Shown: positions 35,421-46,026 of the stretch, piece by piece
How the letters are laid out: every line of letters begins with the position of its first letter
How positions within the stretch are numbered: the first letter of the stretch is position 1
Source of the DNA: Pyxidicoccus xibeiensis
GTDB taxonomy: Bacteria; Myxococcota; Myxococcia; Myxococcales; Myxococcaceae
DNA: 64,000 nucleotides
Direction: 5' to 3'
Assembly (NCBI RefSeq): GCF_024198175.1
Contig: NZ_JAJVKV010000013.1
Span: 124,001-188,000, forward strand
Position numbers and translations under genes: made by a program
The notes under the pieces: generated by a model
What the model saw: only the letters and a program-made list of their open reading frames with translations
The model's database searches: none
Told to the model about the DNA's origin: nothing

Positions 35421-35776
35421 CAGCGCCTCCCGCCCGCATGGGAATCCATGATGGGACGGATCTCGATCGAGCCGTATTTGCTCGAGGGGCAGCGCTTGGC
35501 CCAGGCAATCGCCTCGTCGAGGCTCGGGGCTTCGACGAAGAAGTAGCCGGCGAACTGCTCCTTCGTATCGGCATAGGGACCGTCGAGCACCTCGGTCTTG
35601 CCGTCGTGCTGGCGCACGGTGGTCGCCGCCGAGCTCGGCTGCAGCCGCTCGCCCGGGGAAGAGCCCGCGGCCTTGGCCAGCGCCTCGTTGAAGGCGGCGT
35701 ATTCGGCCCAGAGTTCCTTCTGCGGGGCCGCGGCGAGGGCGGGTTCGTCGTGATGGATCAGCATCATGAAGCGCAT
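35420..35776 (-). CDS. YCII/DGPF-domain protein
   Basis: 118 residues: MRFMMLIHHDEPALAAAP, then VLDGPYADTKEQFAGYFFVEAPSLDEAIAWAKR, containing the DGP-x-A-x-TKE signature for which the family is named. Such proteins are the conserved partners of ECF42 sigma factors and are thought to be their targets; the reaction is unknown. First gene of the three-gene operon. ATG at 35776 has AAGGGAG upstream. Confidence 0.92.
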   Translation of the reverse strand: MRFMMLIHHDEPALAAAPQKELWAEYAAFNEALAKAAGSSPGERLQPSSAATTVRQHDGKTEVLDGPYADTKEQFAGYFFVEAPSLDEAIAWAKRCPSSKYGSIEIRPIMDSHAGGRR

Positions 35777-35836
35777 GTTCTCGGCTCCCTTGGCGGAACC
35801 TCATGTCCCGCTGTGACAATGACGGGCGCGCCTCGA

Positions 35837-35971
35837 CGATTTCTACCGGCCCCGAAAGAATGGGTGCGGGTGCTGGATGGGAACCACCTGGCGGCCAGCC
35901 AGAAGAGACTCACGCCACCGAGGGACTTCCGAGGCGCGGAGCTGCCTGGCCGGGCGCTGGTGGTGTACGGC
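35837..35971 (+). pseudogene. Remnant of an IS4-type transposase
   Basis: A plus-strand stretch of about 45 codons reads EWVRVLDGNHLAASQKRL then ELPGRALVVYG. This VLDGNHLA...LPG..LVVY pattern is the part around the second catalytic Asp region of an IS4-family transposase. No start, other catalytic motifs or terminal inverted repeats remain. It ends 5 bases before the 3-prime end of the lipoprotein gene at 35977, and lies just upstream of the sigma operon. Confidence 0.65.
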
Positions 35972-35976
35972 GCGAG

Positions 35977-36537
35977 CTACTCGAAGGCGGTGAAGGAGAA
36001 GGTCGTCTGGAAATCGACCTCAGCTCCCTTGCTCATGAACGTGGGGGCCGCGGAGCCGCGCAGCACCACGTTGAACTTGCCATCCAGGAAACGGGTGTAG
36101 TCGGCAGCCGGAAGCGCTTCGGAGTCGAAGTCCACCACCATCGCCACAGGGCCGCTTCCGCTCGGCCCCTCGACGTGGCCAGCGGCATAGGTGTTGTTGG
36201 ACTCATTCACGAGGAAGAGCACCTCGACCCGTCCGCTAAACACCTCGGAGAGCGAGGCCACGCCTGTGCTCTGGGCGCCAAGGGTGAGGGTGAGGCTCGT
36301 CAACTCCACGCGCGAGGGTGACGTGCCGGCCAGATTTTGCCGTGCCGTATCAACGAAGACCTTGAAGGGGTTGCCCGACTCGGTCTCGATACCTTTCTGC
36401 GAGGTGACGGTGCCGCTGGCCGTGTCCGAGGACTTGGCCTTGAGGTTGATGCCGACGGGCGCCGAGTAGGACACCGGATCCCCACCGCAGCCAATGAGGG
36501 GGAGGGCGCACAGCACCAGCAGGAGAAAGCGGTTCAT
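35977..36537 (-). CDS. Predicted lipoprotein of unknown function
   Basis: 186 residues. The lipobox LPLIGC (Cys about 17) ends a short signal peptide. The mature protein is beta-rich (VELTSLTLTLGAQSTGVASLSEVFSGRVEVLFLV) and polar, with no catalytic motif. It is likely exported to the inner or outer membrane. The 3-prime end abuts the transposase remnant, so the original C-terminus may have been altered. Confidence 0.75.
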   Translation of the reverse strand: MNRFLLLVLCALPLIGCGGDPVSYSAPVGINLKAKSSDTASGTVTSQKGIETESGNPFKVFVDTARQNLAGTSPSRVELTSLTLTLGAQSTGVASLSEVFSGRVEVLFLVNESNNTYAAGHVEGPSGSGPVAMVVDFDSEALPAADYTRFLDGKFNVVLRGSAAPTFMSKGAEVDFQTTFSFTAFE

Positions 36538-36742
36538 TTCGAGGACTCTCTTTCAGAGGCACGGGCGCTCCCGGCCCAGAGCGCTGCGGGGTGCCTGTTG
36601 CGCAGAGAGGACCCTCTGCAGGAGTCGCAGGCCACCTGCGCGGGTGAATGGCGCCCACGGCGTGAGCACAGCCCGACCGAGGCGCTGCTCAGCGGAAGGG
36701 GCCAGCGCACTTCGAACGCAGGACGGGCGGACGAAAAACGAA

Positions 36743-36774
36743 CGGGGTTGGACGGTTTGACCCGTCCAACCCCG
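36743..36774. terminator. Bidirectional intrinsic terminator of the tRNA unit
   Basis: A perfect 13-bp stem (36743-36755 and 36762-36774) with loop tttgac. On the minus strand it is followed by GTTCGTTTTT, ending the tRNA transcript; on the plus strand by CGTTTTT. Confidence 0.9.
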
Positions 36775-36785
36775 CGTTTTTACAG

Positions 36786-36858
36786 TGTCCCCGACGGGAT
36801 TCGAACCCGTGTTACCGGCTTGAAAGGCCAGCGTCCTGGGCCTCTAGACGACGGGGAC
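36786..36858 (-). tRNA. tRNA-Glu (UUC)
   Basis: 73 bases. Acceptor arm GTCCCCG/CGGGGAC, anticodon loop CTTTCAA (anticodon TTC), T-loop GGTTCGAATC. The 3-prime CCA is not encoded. Confidence 0.96.
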
Positions 36859-36878
36859 GGCACGTCTTCTCTACTACA

Positions 36879-36951
<73 letters not shown>

Positions 36952-37147
36952 GCACTATTCTTTTTTCGCACCACCCACGACACCCCCGGGAGCCCCCCGG
37001 CGGCAGGCGCTTCCTACCAGCACTCCCCAGCGCTTTCCACTGGCGTGCACACCCCCGCCTTCCTGACATCTCCCGTGCCGACTTCCGGTGAACGTCCGGC
37101 CCGCCGTCCCCACTCCTGCGTCACCGGCCGGCGGTATACAGGAGGAT

Positions 37148-37678
37148 ATGTCCCAGGACGTACATCCCGACGCTCACGACGACGAGGACGACGAGGAGAA
37201 GGCCCCGTTCCGCCGCTACCTCACCCGCTCGGGCGCCGAGCGCATGCACCGCGAGCTGGTCCACCTCCTCAACGAGGAGCGCCCCAAGGTCACCGCCGAA
37301 GTCTCAGCCGCCGCCGCCCAGGGCGACCGCTCGGAGAATGCCGAGTACATCTACGGCAAGAAGCGCCTGCGCGAAATCGACCGGCGCCTGCGCTTCCTAC
37401 AGAAGCGCCTGGACACCGCCACCATCGTCACTCCTTCTGAACAGAGCGACCGTGCGCATATCTACTTCGGAGCCACCGTCACCCTGGAGGACGAGGACGG
37501 TCAGAGGACCACGTATCAGATAGTCGGGTCCGATGAGATCGACGCCGCCGGAGGCCGCATCAGCGTGGAGTCCCCCATCGGCCGCGCGCTGCTGCGCAAG
37601 GCCGTGGGTGACTCCGTCGAGGTGCGGCGCCCCCGCGGCGAAATCGAGCTCACCGTCGTGGACATCCGTTACGAATAG
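37148..37678 (+). CDS. greB: Transcript cleavage/elongation factor of the GreA/GreB family (GreB-type)
   Basis: 176 residues. Binds the RNA polymerase secondary channel and stimulates cleavage of backtracked RNA. N-terminal coiled coil with the tip motif GDRSENAEYIYGKKRLREIDRRLRFL (acidic Asp and Glu at the hairpin tip), then the C-terminal FKBP-like domain (FGATVTLEDEDGQRTTYQIVGSDEID, SPIGRALLRKAVGDSVEV). GKKRLREIDRR is more like GreB than GreA. An acidic tail of about 20 residues precedes the usual start. ATG at 37148 follows AGGAGGAT, a near-ideal ribosome-binding site. Confidence 0.93.
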   Translation: MSQDVHPDAHDDEDDEEKAPFRRYLTRSGAERMHRELVHLLNEERPKVTAEVSAAAAQGDRSENAEYIYGKKRLREIDRRLRFLQKRLDTATIVTPSEQSDRAHIYFGATVTLEDEDGQRTTYQIVGSDEIDAAGGRISVESPIGRALLRKAVGDSVEVRRPRGEIELTVVDIRYE

Positions 37679-37687
37679 GACCCCGCC

Positions 37688-38659
37688 ATGCCCCGGACCC
37701 TGCCCGTCAGCTCCCGCTTCCGCCGCATCTATGAACAGCTGAGCGGGGCGGACCTGGCGGTCTCCGAGGGCACCGAACTCTCCCTGGAGGATCTGGCCCT
37801 GGACGACCCCCACGCCTCCCGCGTGGACCTCCTCTTCGGTACCTACAGCCCCCAGGGCCTGGAGCGCGCCCTGCGCGCCTATGGCCTGCTCCAGCGCGTG
37901 GAGGAGCGCGTGGGCCCGCTGGAGCTGCGCCTCCGGGTCGACGACCCGTACCGCCCCCGCATCCTCCTCTGGAGCCGCTGCTTCTACGCCCCCGTGGCCG
38001 ACCTGTGCCTGCGCAAGACGGTGGGCGCCGAGGTGGGCCTCACCGACGCGCTCGCCCAGGCGCCGCTGCTCTACGTGGACTCGCTCCTGCTCCAGAACCC
38101 GGGCCGCCCCTTCGACTGGAACCGCCCCCCGCTGCCCGGACAGACGCACCCCGGCCTCGCCCTGTCCGGCCAGCTGCTGGAGCTGCTGCACCTCATGGCC
38201 CGCCGCGTGGGCGCCGAGGGCCTGGCCCTCATCCCCGCCACCTTCGCCGCCGCCGCCGTCTACGAGCGCCGCTTCCTCTTCGTGGACGGCGCCGCCCAGG
38301 GGCGCTTCCTCGCCCTCAAGGCGGCGGGGCAGGAGCGCCCCCGGTGGCTGCTCGCCTGGGCCGTGGAGCTGGGCTGCATGCGGGACGCCGAGGGCCGCTC
38401 CGTCCCCTTCATCCCCACCCCCATGCTGGCCCCCTTGAGCCGGCGGATGATCCAGCACTTCGGCTCGCGCACCTGGGAAGCGGCGCTCCAGGCGGGGGCT
38501 CCGCCGCGCTTCTCGCTCGACGAGGAGACGCTCCAGCAGCGCTTCCCCTGGGAGCGCATGCCGCCCGGGCCGCCGCCCGGGCGGGTGGCGGAGCTGCTCG
38601 GGTATGACCCGCTTGCTCCCGTTACGTCCCAGGCTTCACTGGGTGCTACAGGCCCGTAG
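37688..38659 (+). CDS. Uncharacterised 323-residue protein, possibly acyltransferase-like
   Basis: No firm family. Soluble, Leu/Arg-rich. Repeated strand/helix blocks: LELRLRVDDPYRPRILLWSRCFY; LALSGQLLELLHLMARRVGAEGLALIPATFAAAAVYERRFLFVDG. The latter resembles the acetyl-CoA-binding part of GNAT proteins, but no clean signature is visible. Starts 9 bases after the greB stop, so it is very probably co-transcribed with greB. Confidence 0.75.
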   Translation: MPRTLPVSSRFRRIYEQLSGADLAVSEGTELSLEDLALDDPHASRVDLLFGTYSPQGLERALRAYGLLQRVEERVGPLELRLRVDDPYRPRILLWSRCFYAPVADLCLRKTVGAEVGLTDALAQAPLLYVDSLLLQNPGRPFDWNRPPLPGQTHPGLALSGQLLELLHLMARRVGAEGLALIPATFAAAAVYERRFLFVDGAAQGRFLALKAAGQERPRWLLAWAVELGCMRDAEGRSVPFIPTPMLAPLSRRMIQHFGSRTWEAALQAGAPPRFSLDEETLQQRFPWERMPPGPPPGRVAELLGYDPLAPVTSQASLGATGP

Positions 38660-38870
38660 CGGCGGGAGTGGGGGCTCGGGGCCCGTGCGTTTCATGGCCA
38701 GGGCCCGCGTTCCCGGGTAGGGAGTGGCGCGGGCGTGGGGTATCGGACAGCCGGCCTTCCAGGCGACAAGCCGGCTGTTTCCCCCAGGGGCGGTGTCTAT
38801 ATTGGGCCCAGAGAAGCCGTCGCACGGTCCCCAGCGGTCGCACCCGAACCTTCAGGTCGCGCAACCCACG

Positions 38871-40190
38871 ATGCGAAAGAACTTCATCCTCGACACCAAC
38901 GTCCTCCTTCACGACCCACGCAGCATCTACGGCTTCCAAGACAACAACGTCATCATCCCCATCTACGTCATCGAGGAGATCGACCAGTTCAAGCGCGATC
39001 TCTCGGAGCTGGGGCGCAACGCGCGCCTGGTGGCGCGCTACCTGGACTCGTTCCGCGCGGAGGGCTCCCTGAAGGAGGGCGTCGCGCTGCCGCACGGAGG
39101 CATGCTCCGCGTCAACTTCACCGACCGCGAGCTGCCGCTGTCCATGGCGGACAGCAACCTGATGGACAACCGCATCCTCGCGGTGGCCATCGACCTGATG
39201 GAGAAGGAGCCTGAGACGCAGGCCGTCTTCATCACCAAGGACACCAACCTGCGCATCCGCGCGGACGCGCTCGGCCTCATCGCCGAGGACTACGACGCCG
39301 AGCGGGTGGAGATCACCGAGCTGTACACCGGCTTCACCGAGCGGCTCGTCCCGCGCGACCTGGTGGACCAGATGTACAAGCAGGGCGCCGAGGTGGAGCT
39401 GCCCGACGCGGACACGCTCGCCCCCAACCAGCTGGTGCTCCTCAAGGACGAGACGAACCCGTCCCACACCGCCATGGGCCGCTTCCATGGAACGAAGGCC
39501 CGGCTGGTGCCCCTGCTGCGCTCCATCAAGGACGGCACCTGGGGCGTGCGCCCTCGCAACATGGAGCAGACCTTCTGCCTGGACCTGCTCCTCAACGACG
39601 ACATCAAGCTGGTCACCATCGTCGGCAAGGCGGGCACGGGCAAGACGCTGCTCGCCATCGCCGCGGGCCTGCAGAAGGTGACGGAGGAGGGGCTGTACCA
39701 GAAGCTGCTGGTGAGCCGGCCCATCTTCCCGCTCGGGCGGGACATCGGCTACCTGCCGGGCAGCGTCGAGGAGAAGCTCAACCCCTGGATGCAGCCCATC
39801 TTCGACAACGTGGAGTTCCTGATGAACCTCAGCCGCGCGGACAAGAAGGCCGGCCGCGGCTACCACGAGCTGCTGGACCTGGGGCTGATGGAGATTGAGC
39901 CGCTGACGTACATCCGCGGCCGCAGCCTCCCCAACCAGTTCATCATCGTGGACGAGGCCCAGAACCTCACGCCACACGAGGTGAAGACCATCATCACCCG
40001 CGTGGGCGACAACACGAAGATCATCCTGACGGGAGACCCGTTCCAGATCGACAACCCGTACGTGGACTCGACCAACAACGGGCTCGTCCACGTCGTGAAC
40101 CGCTTCAAGAGCGAGAAGATCGCCGCGCACATCACCATGGCCAAGGGAGAGCGCAGCGCCCTGGCCGAGCTCGCCGCAAACCTGCTCTAG
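38871..40190 (+). CDS. PIN-domain PhoH-family ATPase
   Basis: 439 residues. The N-terminal PIN nuclease domain (FILDTNVLLHDP, with acidic residues at EEIDQF, DNRILAVA and TKDTNLR) is fused to a PhoH ATPase domain with Walker A GKAGTGKT (about 252-259) and Walker B IIVDEAQN (about 360). The pair matches YlaK/PhoH2-type RNA-unwinding, RNA-cutting proteins. The start was taken at ATG 38871, where the PIN domain begins; the longer frame upstream is non-coding in character. It stands alone after a 211-base gap. Confidence 0.92.
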   Translation: MRKNFILDTNVLLHDPRSIYGFQDNNVIIPIYVIEEIDQFKRDLSELGRNARLVARYLDSFRAEGSLKEGVALPHGGMLRVNFTDRELPLSMADSNLMDNRILAVAIDLMEKEPETQAVFITKDTNLRIRADALGLIAEDYDAERVEITELYTGFTERLVPRDLVDQMYKQGAEVELPDADTLAPNQLVLLKDETNPSHTAMGRFHGTKARLVPLLRSIKDGTWGVRPRNMEQTFCLDLLLNDDIKLVTIVGKAGTGKTLLAIAAGLQKVTEEGLYQKLLVSRPIFPLGRDIGYLPGSVEEKLNPWMQPIFDNVEFLMNLSRADKKAGRGYHELLDLGLMEIEPLTYIRGRSLPNQFIIVDEAQNLTPHEVKTIITRVGDNTKIILTGDPFQIDNPYVDSTNNGLVHVVNRFKSEKIAAHITMAKGERSALAELAANLL

Positions 40191-40222
40191 CGCCTGCGCC
40201 CGCCGGAGCGTCGAGACGTGTC

Positions 40223-40534
40223 ATGACGAAGGATGGTCCTGAGAGCACACCCCCTGCTGGCGATGAGGAGAAGAAGCCCCTCATCGAGTACCCGTCGGTC
40301 TACACCTTCAAGGTGATGGGCAAGCAGGAGCCCCCCGGCTTCACCGAGCACGTGAGGGAGCTGTTCCGGAGGCTGATGGGGACGGAGGTTTCTCCGGACT
40401 CCATCCGCGAGCAGCCCAGCAGCAAGGGCACCTATGTGTCCTTGAGCGTGTCGGTGTACCTGCTGTCCGAGGAGCACCGGCGCGCCATCTACGCCGGGCT
40501 CCACAAAGACGAGCGGGTCATCTACTACCTGTGA
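40223..40534 (+). CDS. DUF493/YbeD-family protein
   Basis: 103 residues. IEYPSVYTFKVMGKQ, a central helix (GFTEHVRELFRRLMG), GTYVSLSVSVYLLSEEHRRAIYAGLHKDERVIYYL. The fold is the ferredoxin-like ACT-type regulatory fold of YbeD; the ligand is unknown. Starts 32 bases after the PhoH gene stop. Confidence 0.85.
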   Translation: MTKDGPESTPPAGDEEKKPLIEYPSVYTFKVMGKQEPPGFTEHVRELFRRLMGTEVSPDSIREQPSSKGTYVSLSVSVYLLSEEHRRAIYAGLHKDERVIYYL

Positions 40535-40617
40535 AGCACCGGGCGCCGCCGTGAGGGAGAGGGCGGCGCCCGGGTCCGTTGCTGGAAGTCCGGACGGTGC
40601 GGGTATATGAGGAATCT

Positions 40618-41379
40618 ATGAGTCCCGCAGAGCCCTTCCCCCTCTACCACCCCGCGGGCGTCCGGCGAGCGTTCGGCTCGGAAGATGCGACGCGGCGCTT
40701 CGCCAAGGTGGCCCAGCTGGAGCCGGGCGCGCGGGTGCTGGTGCTCGGCTGCGGCCCGGACGGGCACGCGGCGCTGCTGCTGGCCCGGGAGCTGGGCTGC
40801 TCGGTGGTGGCCGCGGACACGGACGAGGCGCTGCTGGCGACGCTGCGCGAGCGCGTGCGCGCCCAGGGGCTGTCCGACAGGCTCGAGGTGCGGCGCGTGT
40901 CGCTGGAGTCGCTCGGCCTGCCGGAGGGGGAGTTCAACGCCATCCTCATCCAGGGCCACGTGCTGTACCCGCTGAAGCCCACGCTGGCGAGCATGCGCCC
41001 CCTGCTGGCGAAGCGCGGCCGGCTGGGCCTCACGTTCCCCGCGAGGGTGGGGCGCTTCGCGCCCAAGGCCACGCTCGACTTCTGGGAGCGGCGCGTCGGC
41101 GGGCCGCTGCTGCTGCCCCGCGAGTTGCTCCAGACGCTGGAGGCCTCCGGCTACGAGCCCGAGTCCGCCGAGACGCTGCACGACGCCGAGCTGGACGTGC
41201 TCTACCGGGACATCCAGGAGCACCTGCCGGCGGGCTCCAACGCCCAGACGGCCGGGCTGCGCGAGGAGCTGGCCCTGCACCGCGAGAGCAACGGCAAGGC
41301 CAGCGTCAGCTACGCGTTCGTCGTGGGGCGCCGCAAGGAGCCGGGCGAGAAGCCTCCGGCGTCACGCGACAGGGGCTAG
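40618..41379 (+). CDS. Class I SAM-dependent methyltransferase
   Basis: 253 residues. SAM motif I VLVLGCGPDGHAALL (about 39-53), acidic loop VVAADTDEALL, and motif IV region FNAILIQGHVLYPLKP. The methyl acceptor is unknown. ATG at 40618 has TGAGGA upstream. It is the last gene before the convergent lipid kinase. Confidence 0.85.
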   Translation: MSPAEPFPLYHPAGVRRAFGSEDATRRFAKVAQLEPGARVLVLGCGPDGHAALLLARELGCSVVAADTDEALLATLRERVRAQGLSDRLEVRRVSLESLGLPEGEFNAILIQGHVLYPLKPTLASMRPLLAKRGRLGLTFPARVGRFAPKATLDFWERRVGGPLLLPRELLQTLEASGYEPESAETLHDAELDVLYRDIQEHLPAGSNAQTAGLREELALHRESNGKASVSYAFVVGRRKEPGEKPPASRDRG

Positions 41380-41384
41380 GCGCG

Positions 41385-41409
41385 GCGCGGGCAGGTGCGC
41401 TGCCCGCGC
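41385..41409. terminator. Convergent terminator hairpin
   Basis: Perfect 10-bp arms (41385-41394 and 41400-41409) with a 5-base loop lie between the convergent stops at 41379 and 41420. GC-rich, without a T-run. Confidence 0.6.
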
Positions 41410-41419
41410 GGGCGGCGCG

Positions 41420-42514
41420 TCAGTTGATGGCGCCGTTGAAGTCCACCAGCTCGATGGACTCCGGGGCCACGGACAGCGACACCTGGTCGCGGTAGCCGGC
41501 CGCGTCGCCACCCACCTGGAAGGGCATGGGGCGGGCGAAGCGGATGGTGACCTCGCGGGCGTGGAAGTCGTGCAGGCCTTCCGGGAACCAGCGGCCGTTC
41601 CACAGCTTGGGCAGGTGGGTGAGCACCTGCGTGGGCGTCACCTGGCCCAGGCGCAGCTGCATGAAGCCGCGGCGCTCGCTGGCGAAGGGGAACATGCGGA
41701 AGCCGTACCCGTAGAAGGGCATGGTGCCCGCCGCCGCCATCATCAGCCGGCCGCGGAACAGCGTGGCCCCGGGCGCCAGCGCGTCACCCACCGGGCGGCC
41801 GTCCGCGCCCAGGCGGTACGCCTCGCCGGCCTGGCCGTTGATGACCTCGCACTCCACCCAGGTGGAGTTCGTCAGGTAGTGCGGCACCGTCTTGCAGGCC
41901 ACCGCGGAGAAGTACCCGCCGCTGCCGGAGAGGACGTTCTTCAGGAGCCCCTTGCCCAGGTTCTCCTTCACCCAGATGTAGTCGTTGAGCACCTTGCCAT
42001 CCACGCCCAGCCCGGCGAACGGCGCGCGCTGCCCGTCCACCATCAGCAGGTCCATGGGGCGGAAGGCGGGGACTTCACCGGTGCGGGCGCGCAGCACGTC
42101 GTTGAGGATGCCGTCCCCGCGGGTGCTGGAGGCGTTGACGTGCGCGGCGATGCCGTTGCCCGTGCCCAGCTTGAGGATGCCGAAGCGGGGCGCGGCCTGG
42201 CCCGCGAAGCGGCCGCGCGGCCCCACCTGCTGCAGCACCTCGTTGACGAAGCCCATGAAGGTGCCGTCACCGCCACCCGTGAAGACGGTGGGGTAGCCAC
42301 GCTCGAGCACCGTCTGGACGATGCGACGCGCGTCCAGGGGCGAGCGGGAGAGGAAGAGGTCCTGCTCCGGCACCACATGGGACAGCGACTTCACCACCCG
42401 CGCATCCACCTTGCGGGCATTGGCATTCAACAGCACCGCGACCTTCGGCTCGGGGGCGACATCCGACGCGGGAGACCGGCGGAAATCAGGCGAGCGGAGG
42501 GGCTGGACGAGCAT
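41420..42514 (-). CDS. Diacylglycerol kinase-family lipid kinase
   Basis: 364 residues. Begins PKVAVLLNANARKV, then TVFTGGGDGTFMGFVNEVL, the GGGDGT motif of DAGK/sphingosine/YegS-type kinases, and FGILKLGTGNGIA. The C-terminal beta-sandwich half holds PFAGLGVDGKVLNDY. It phosphorylates a lipid alcohol at the inner membrane; the substrate is unproven. ATG 42514. Divergent from dnaK. Confidence 0.9.
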   Translation of the reverse strand: MLVQPLRSPDFRRSPASDVAPEPKVAVLLNANARKVDARVVKSLSHVVPEQDLFLSRSPLDARRIVQTVLERGYPTVFTGGGDGTFMGFVNEVLQQVGPRGRFAGQAAPRFGILKLGTGNGIAAHVNASSTRGDGILNDVLRARTGEVPAFRPMDLLMVDGQRAPFAGLGVDGKVLNDYIWVKENLGKGLLKNVLSGSGGYFSAVACKTVPHYLTNSTWVECEVINGQAGEAYRLGADGRPVGDALAPGATLFRGRLMMAAAGTMPFYGYGFRMFPFASERRGFMQLRLGQVTPTQVLTHLPKLWNGRWFPEGLHDFHAREVTIRFARPMPFQVGGDAAGYRDQVSLSVAPESIELVDFNGAIN

Positions 42515-42913
42515 GCGGCGGGCTCCAGGGTTGCTCGGGTTGGGGGCACCCGAATGGCGACGCCGGGCGGACTGTGCACTTTTCTCGCCAAGGCCTGACT
42601 CGCTGCGTCAGCAGGCGGGCAGGCATGACATTCCGAGGGGTTGCAGCGTCGGCTGCTGATCTCCCGGCTGCCCGGTTGCTACCGCGGGGTGACGGAGGTG
42701 TAGAGCGCGTTACGCACCTGTGGCGCGTCCATGGCGCTGGCGTGACGCGGCGCATGCCTGCCTGCGCACTGCGCTACGCACCGGGGAGTAGCACCTTCCC
42801 GAAGGAGCACTGCGGGGCGCCACTCCGGTTTGACAGCGGGGGGTGGGTGGTTACGTTGGGCATACATCAGCAGCTTTTGAGAAAAACGCAGTCTTTTCCG
42901 GAGGATACGAACC
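42515..42913. other. 399-base divergent intergenic region upstream of dnaK
   Basis: Lies between the lipid kinase (minus) and dnaK (plus). No gene is seen. The right end holds a candidate dnaK promoter (42830-42857) and an A/T-rich leader. I saw no CIRCE-type inverted repeat. Confidence 0.6.
42830..42857 (+). promoter_or_regulatory. Candidate vegetative promoter of dnaK
   Basis: Consensus -35 TTGACA (42830-42835), 16-base spacer, and a weaker -10-like TACGTT (42852-42857), 57 bases before the GTG start. Confidence 0.5.
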
Positions 42914-44824
<1,911 letters not shown>

Positions 44825-44863
44825 TGGCCGCGGGCGGCGATGAGCCGCTTCCGGTGAAGTGAA

Positions 44864-44909
44864 GAGGGCCGGTGCTTCCGCGCGAGTGGGGGACCGGCCC
44901 TCCGCTTTT
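44864..44909 (+). terminator. Intrinsic terminator after dnaK
   Basis: Perfect 10-bp arms (44864-44873 and 44893-44902) with a 19-base loop are followed by CGCTTTTT. Confidence 0.85.
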
Positions 44910-45065
44910 TCGGGGTGGGGCGGGCAGGGGGCCTTCCGGAACGGTGGATGCCCGTACGAGAAGTGGGACGTGGGCGGAGCGCCAAGGGCCCGAAGGGACT
45001 GGGCCGGGCGGTGGCGGAGCGGGTGCACAGGGGGTGGGTTCCTCTTCCCCCGAAAGGGCACCCGC

Positions 45066-45935
45066 ATGTCCCGTATCGAGTCCTCGCCGACCTCCCTCCA
45101 CCCCGGCCTCGTCGAGCCCGAAGGGGCTTCCTCCTCCCAGGCTCCTGCGCGGCCTGGCCCGGCGCGGCAGGCGTCCTCCGCGCCGGCCAGCTCGGTGGTG
45201 GCGTACCGGGGCCCCTCCGGTGGGCCCCCGGCGCAGGGGGGCGCTCCCGTGCAGGGGCCTCGCAGCGGACCCCGGACGGGGCAGGCCAACGGGTTCGACT
45301 TCGCCATTGGCGGCGCGTTCCCTCCCCTGCCCACGGGCAACCTGGCGGAGCAGACGAAGCAGCTGGGGCTGACGGCGGCCCAGTCCGAGGCGGCGGCGGC
45401 CAGCCAGCTGCTGGGGGGCGGCGCGGCGGTGGACGCATACGCGCGGTGGCACCTGAAGCTGCTGGGGGCGAGCGCGCCCATCCAGGGGGCGCCCACGTCG
45501 CTCACGGACTACACCAGCCGCATCCCCGGCGCGGCTCCCCGGGAGGCCTACGACTACTTCGTGCGCAACCCGGGCGCGGTGTTCGAGTCGGCGGGCATCC
45601 AGCTGCGGCCGGCGACGGCGAAGCTGGAGGACGGGGCGAAGCTGTTCCTGGAGGAGAAGGGCCTGCCCCCGGTGTGGGCGCCCATCACCGTCCGCCTGGA
45701 GCCCGGGGCGAACACGGTGCACATCACCACCCTGGACGGGCACCCGCTGCGAGGGACGAACCGCTTCGTCTTCGAGGACGACGGCGGGGGCGGCACGCGC
45801 CTCCGCCAGTACTCCGCCTTCCAGGGCAGCTCCCCGGCCACGGCGGTGGGAATGAAGGTGATGGACCCCATCGAGCGGCAGCACGACATCTGGCGGAGCG
45901 TCCACGGCCACCTGCACGACGCCCTCGCGGAGTAG
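45066..45935 (+). CDS. Uncharacterised protein with SRPBCC-like C-terminal domain
   Basis: 289 residues. The first 100 are Pro/Ser/Ala-rich and low in complexity (SSQAPARPGPARQASSAPASS). The rest (about 150-289) reads as a folded domain: YDYFVRNPGAVFESAGIQLRPATAKLEDGAKLFLEE, PPVWAPITVRLEP, NTVHITTLDGHPLRGTNRFVFE, GMKVMDPIERQHDIWRSVHGHL. It resembles lipid/ligand-binding SRPBCC-type folds but I cannot name a family. ATG 45066 lies in an AAAGGG context. Free-standing, between dnaK and the RavA-like operon. Confidence 0.7.
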   Translation: MSRIESSPTSLHPGLVEPEGASSSQAPARPGPARQASSAPASSVVAYRGPSGGPPAQGGAPVQGPRSGPRTGQANGFDFAIGGAFPPLPTGNLAEQTKQLGLTAAQSEAAAASQLLGGGAAVDAYARWHLKLLGASAPIQGAPTSLTDYTSRIPGAAPREAYDYFVRNPGAVFESAGIQLRPATAKLEDGAKLFLEEKGLPPVWAPITVRLEPGANTVHITTLDGHPLRGTNRFVFEDDGGGGTRLRQYSAFQGSSPATAVGMKVMDPIERQHDIWRSVHGHLHDALAE

Positions 45936-46026
45936 CGGCCTTCACGGAGGGTGGGCGTCGGCACCCTTCAAATGGGGCGACGGCGGCGGGTAGCATGGGC
46001 GCCTCCCCGTCACCTCCAGGTCGTCC

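Noticed and set aside
35777-35870. Possible ECF42 autoregulated promoter (GTCGA-type box followed by GTCA) upstream of the YCII gene
   Set aside because: Match to the ECF42 motif is loose and from memory; spacing not convincing.
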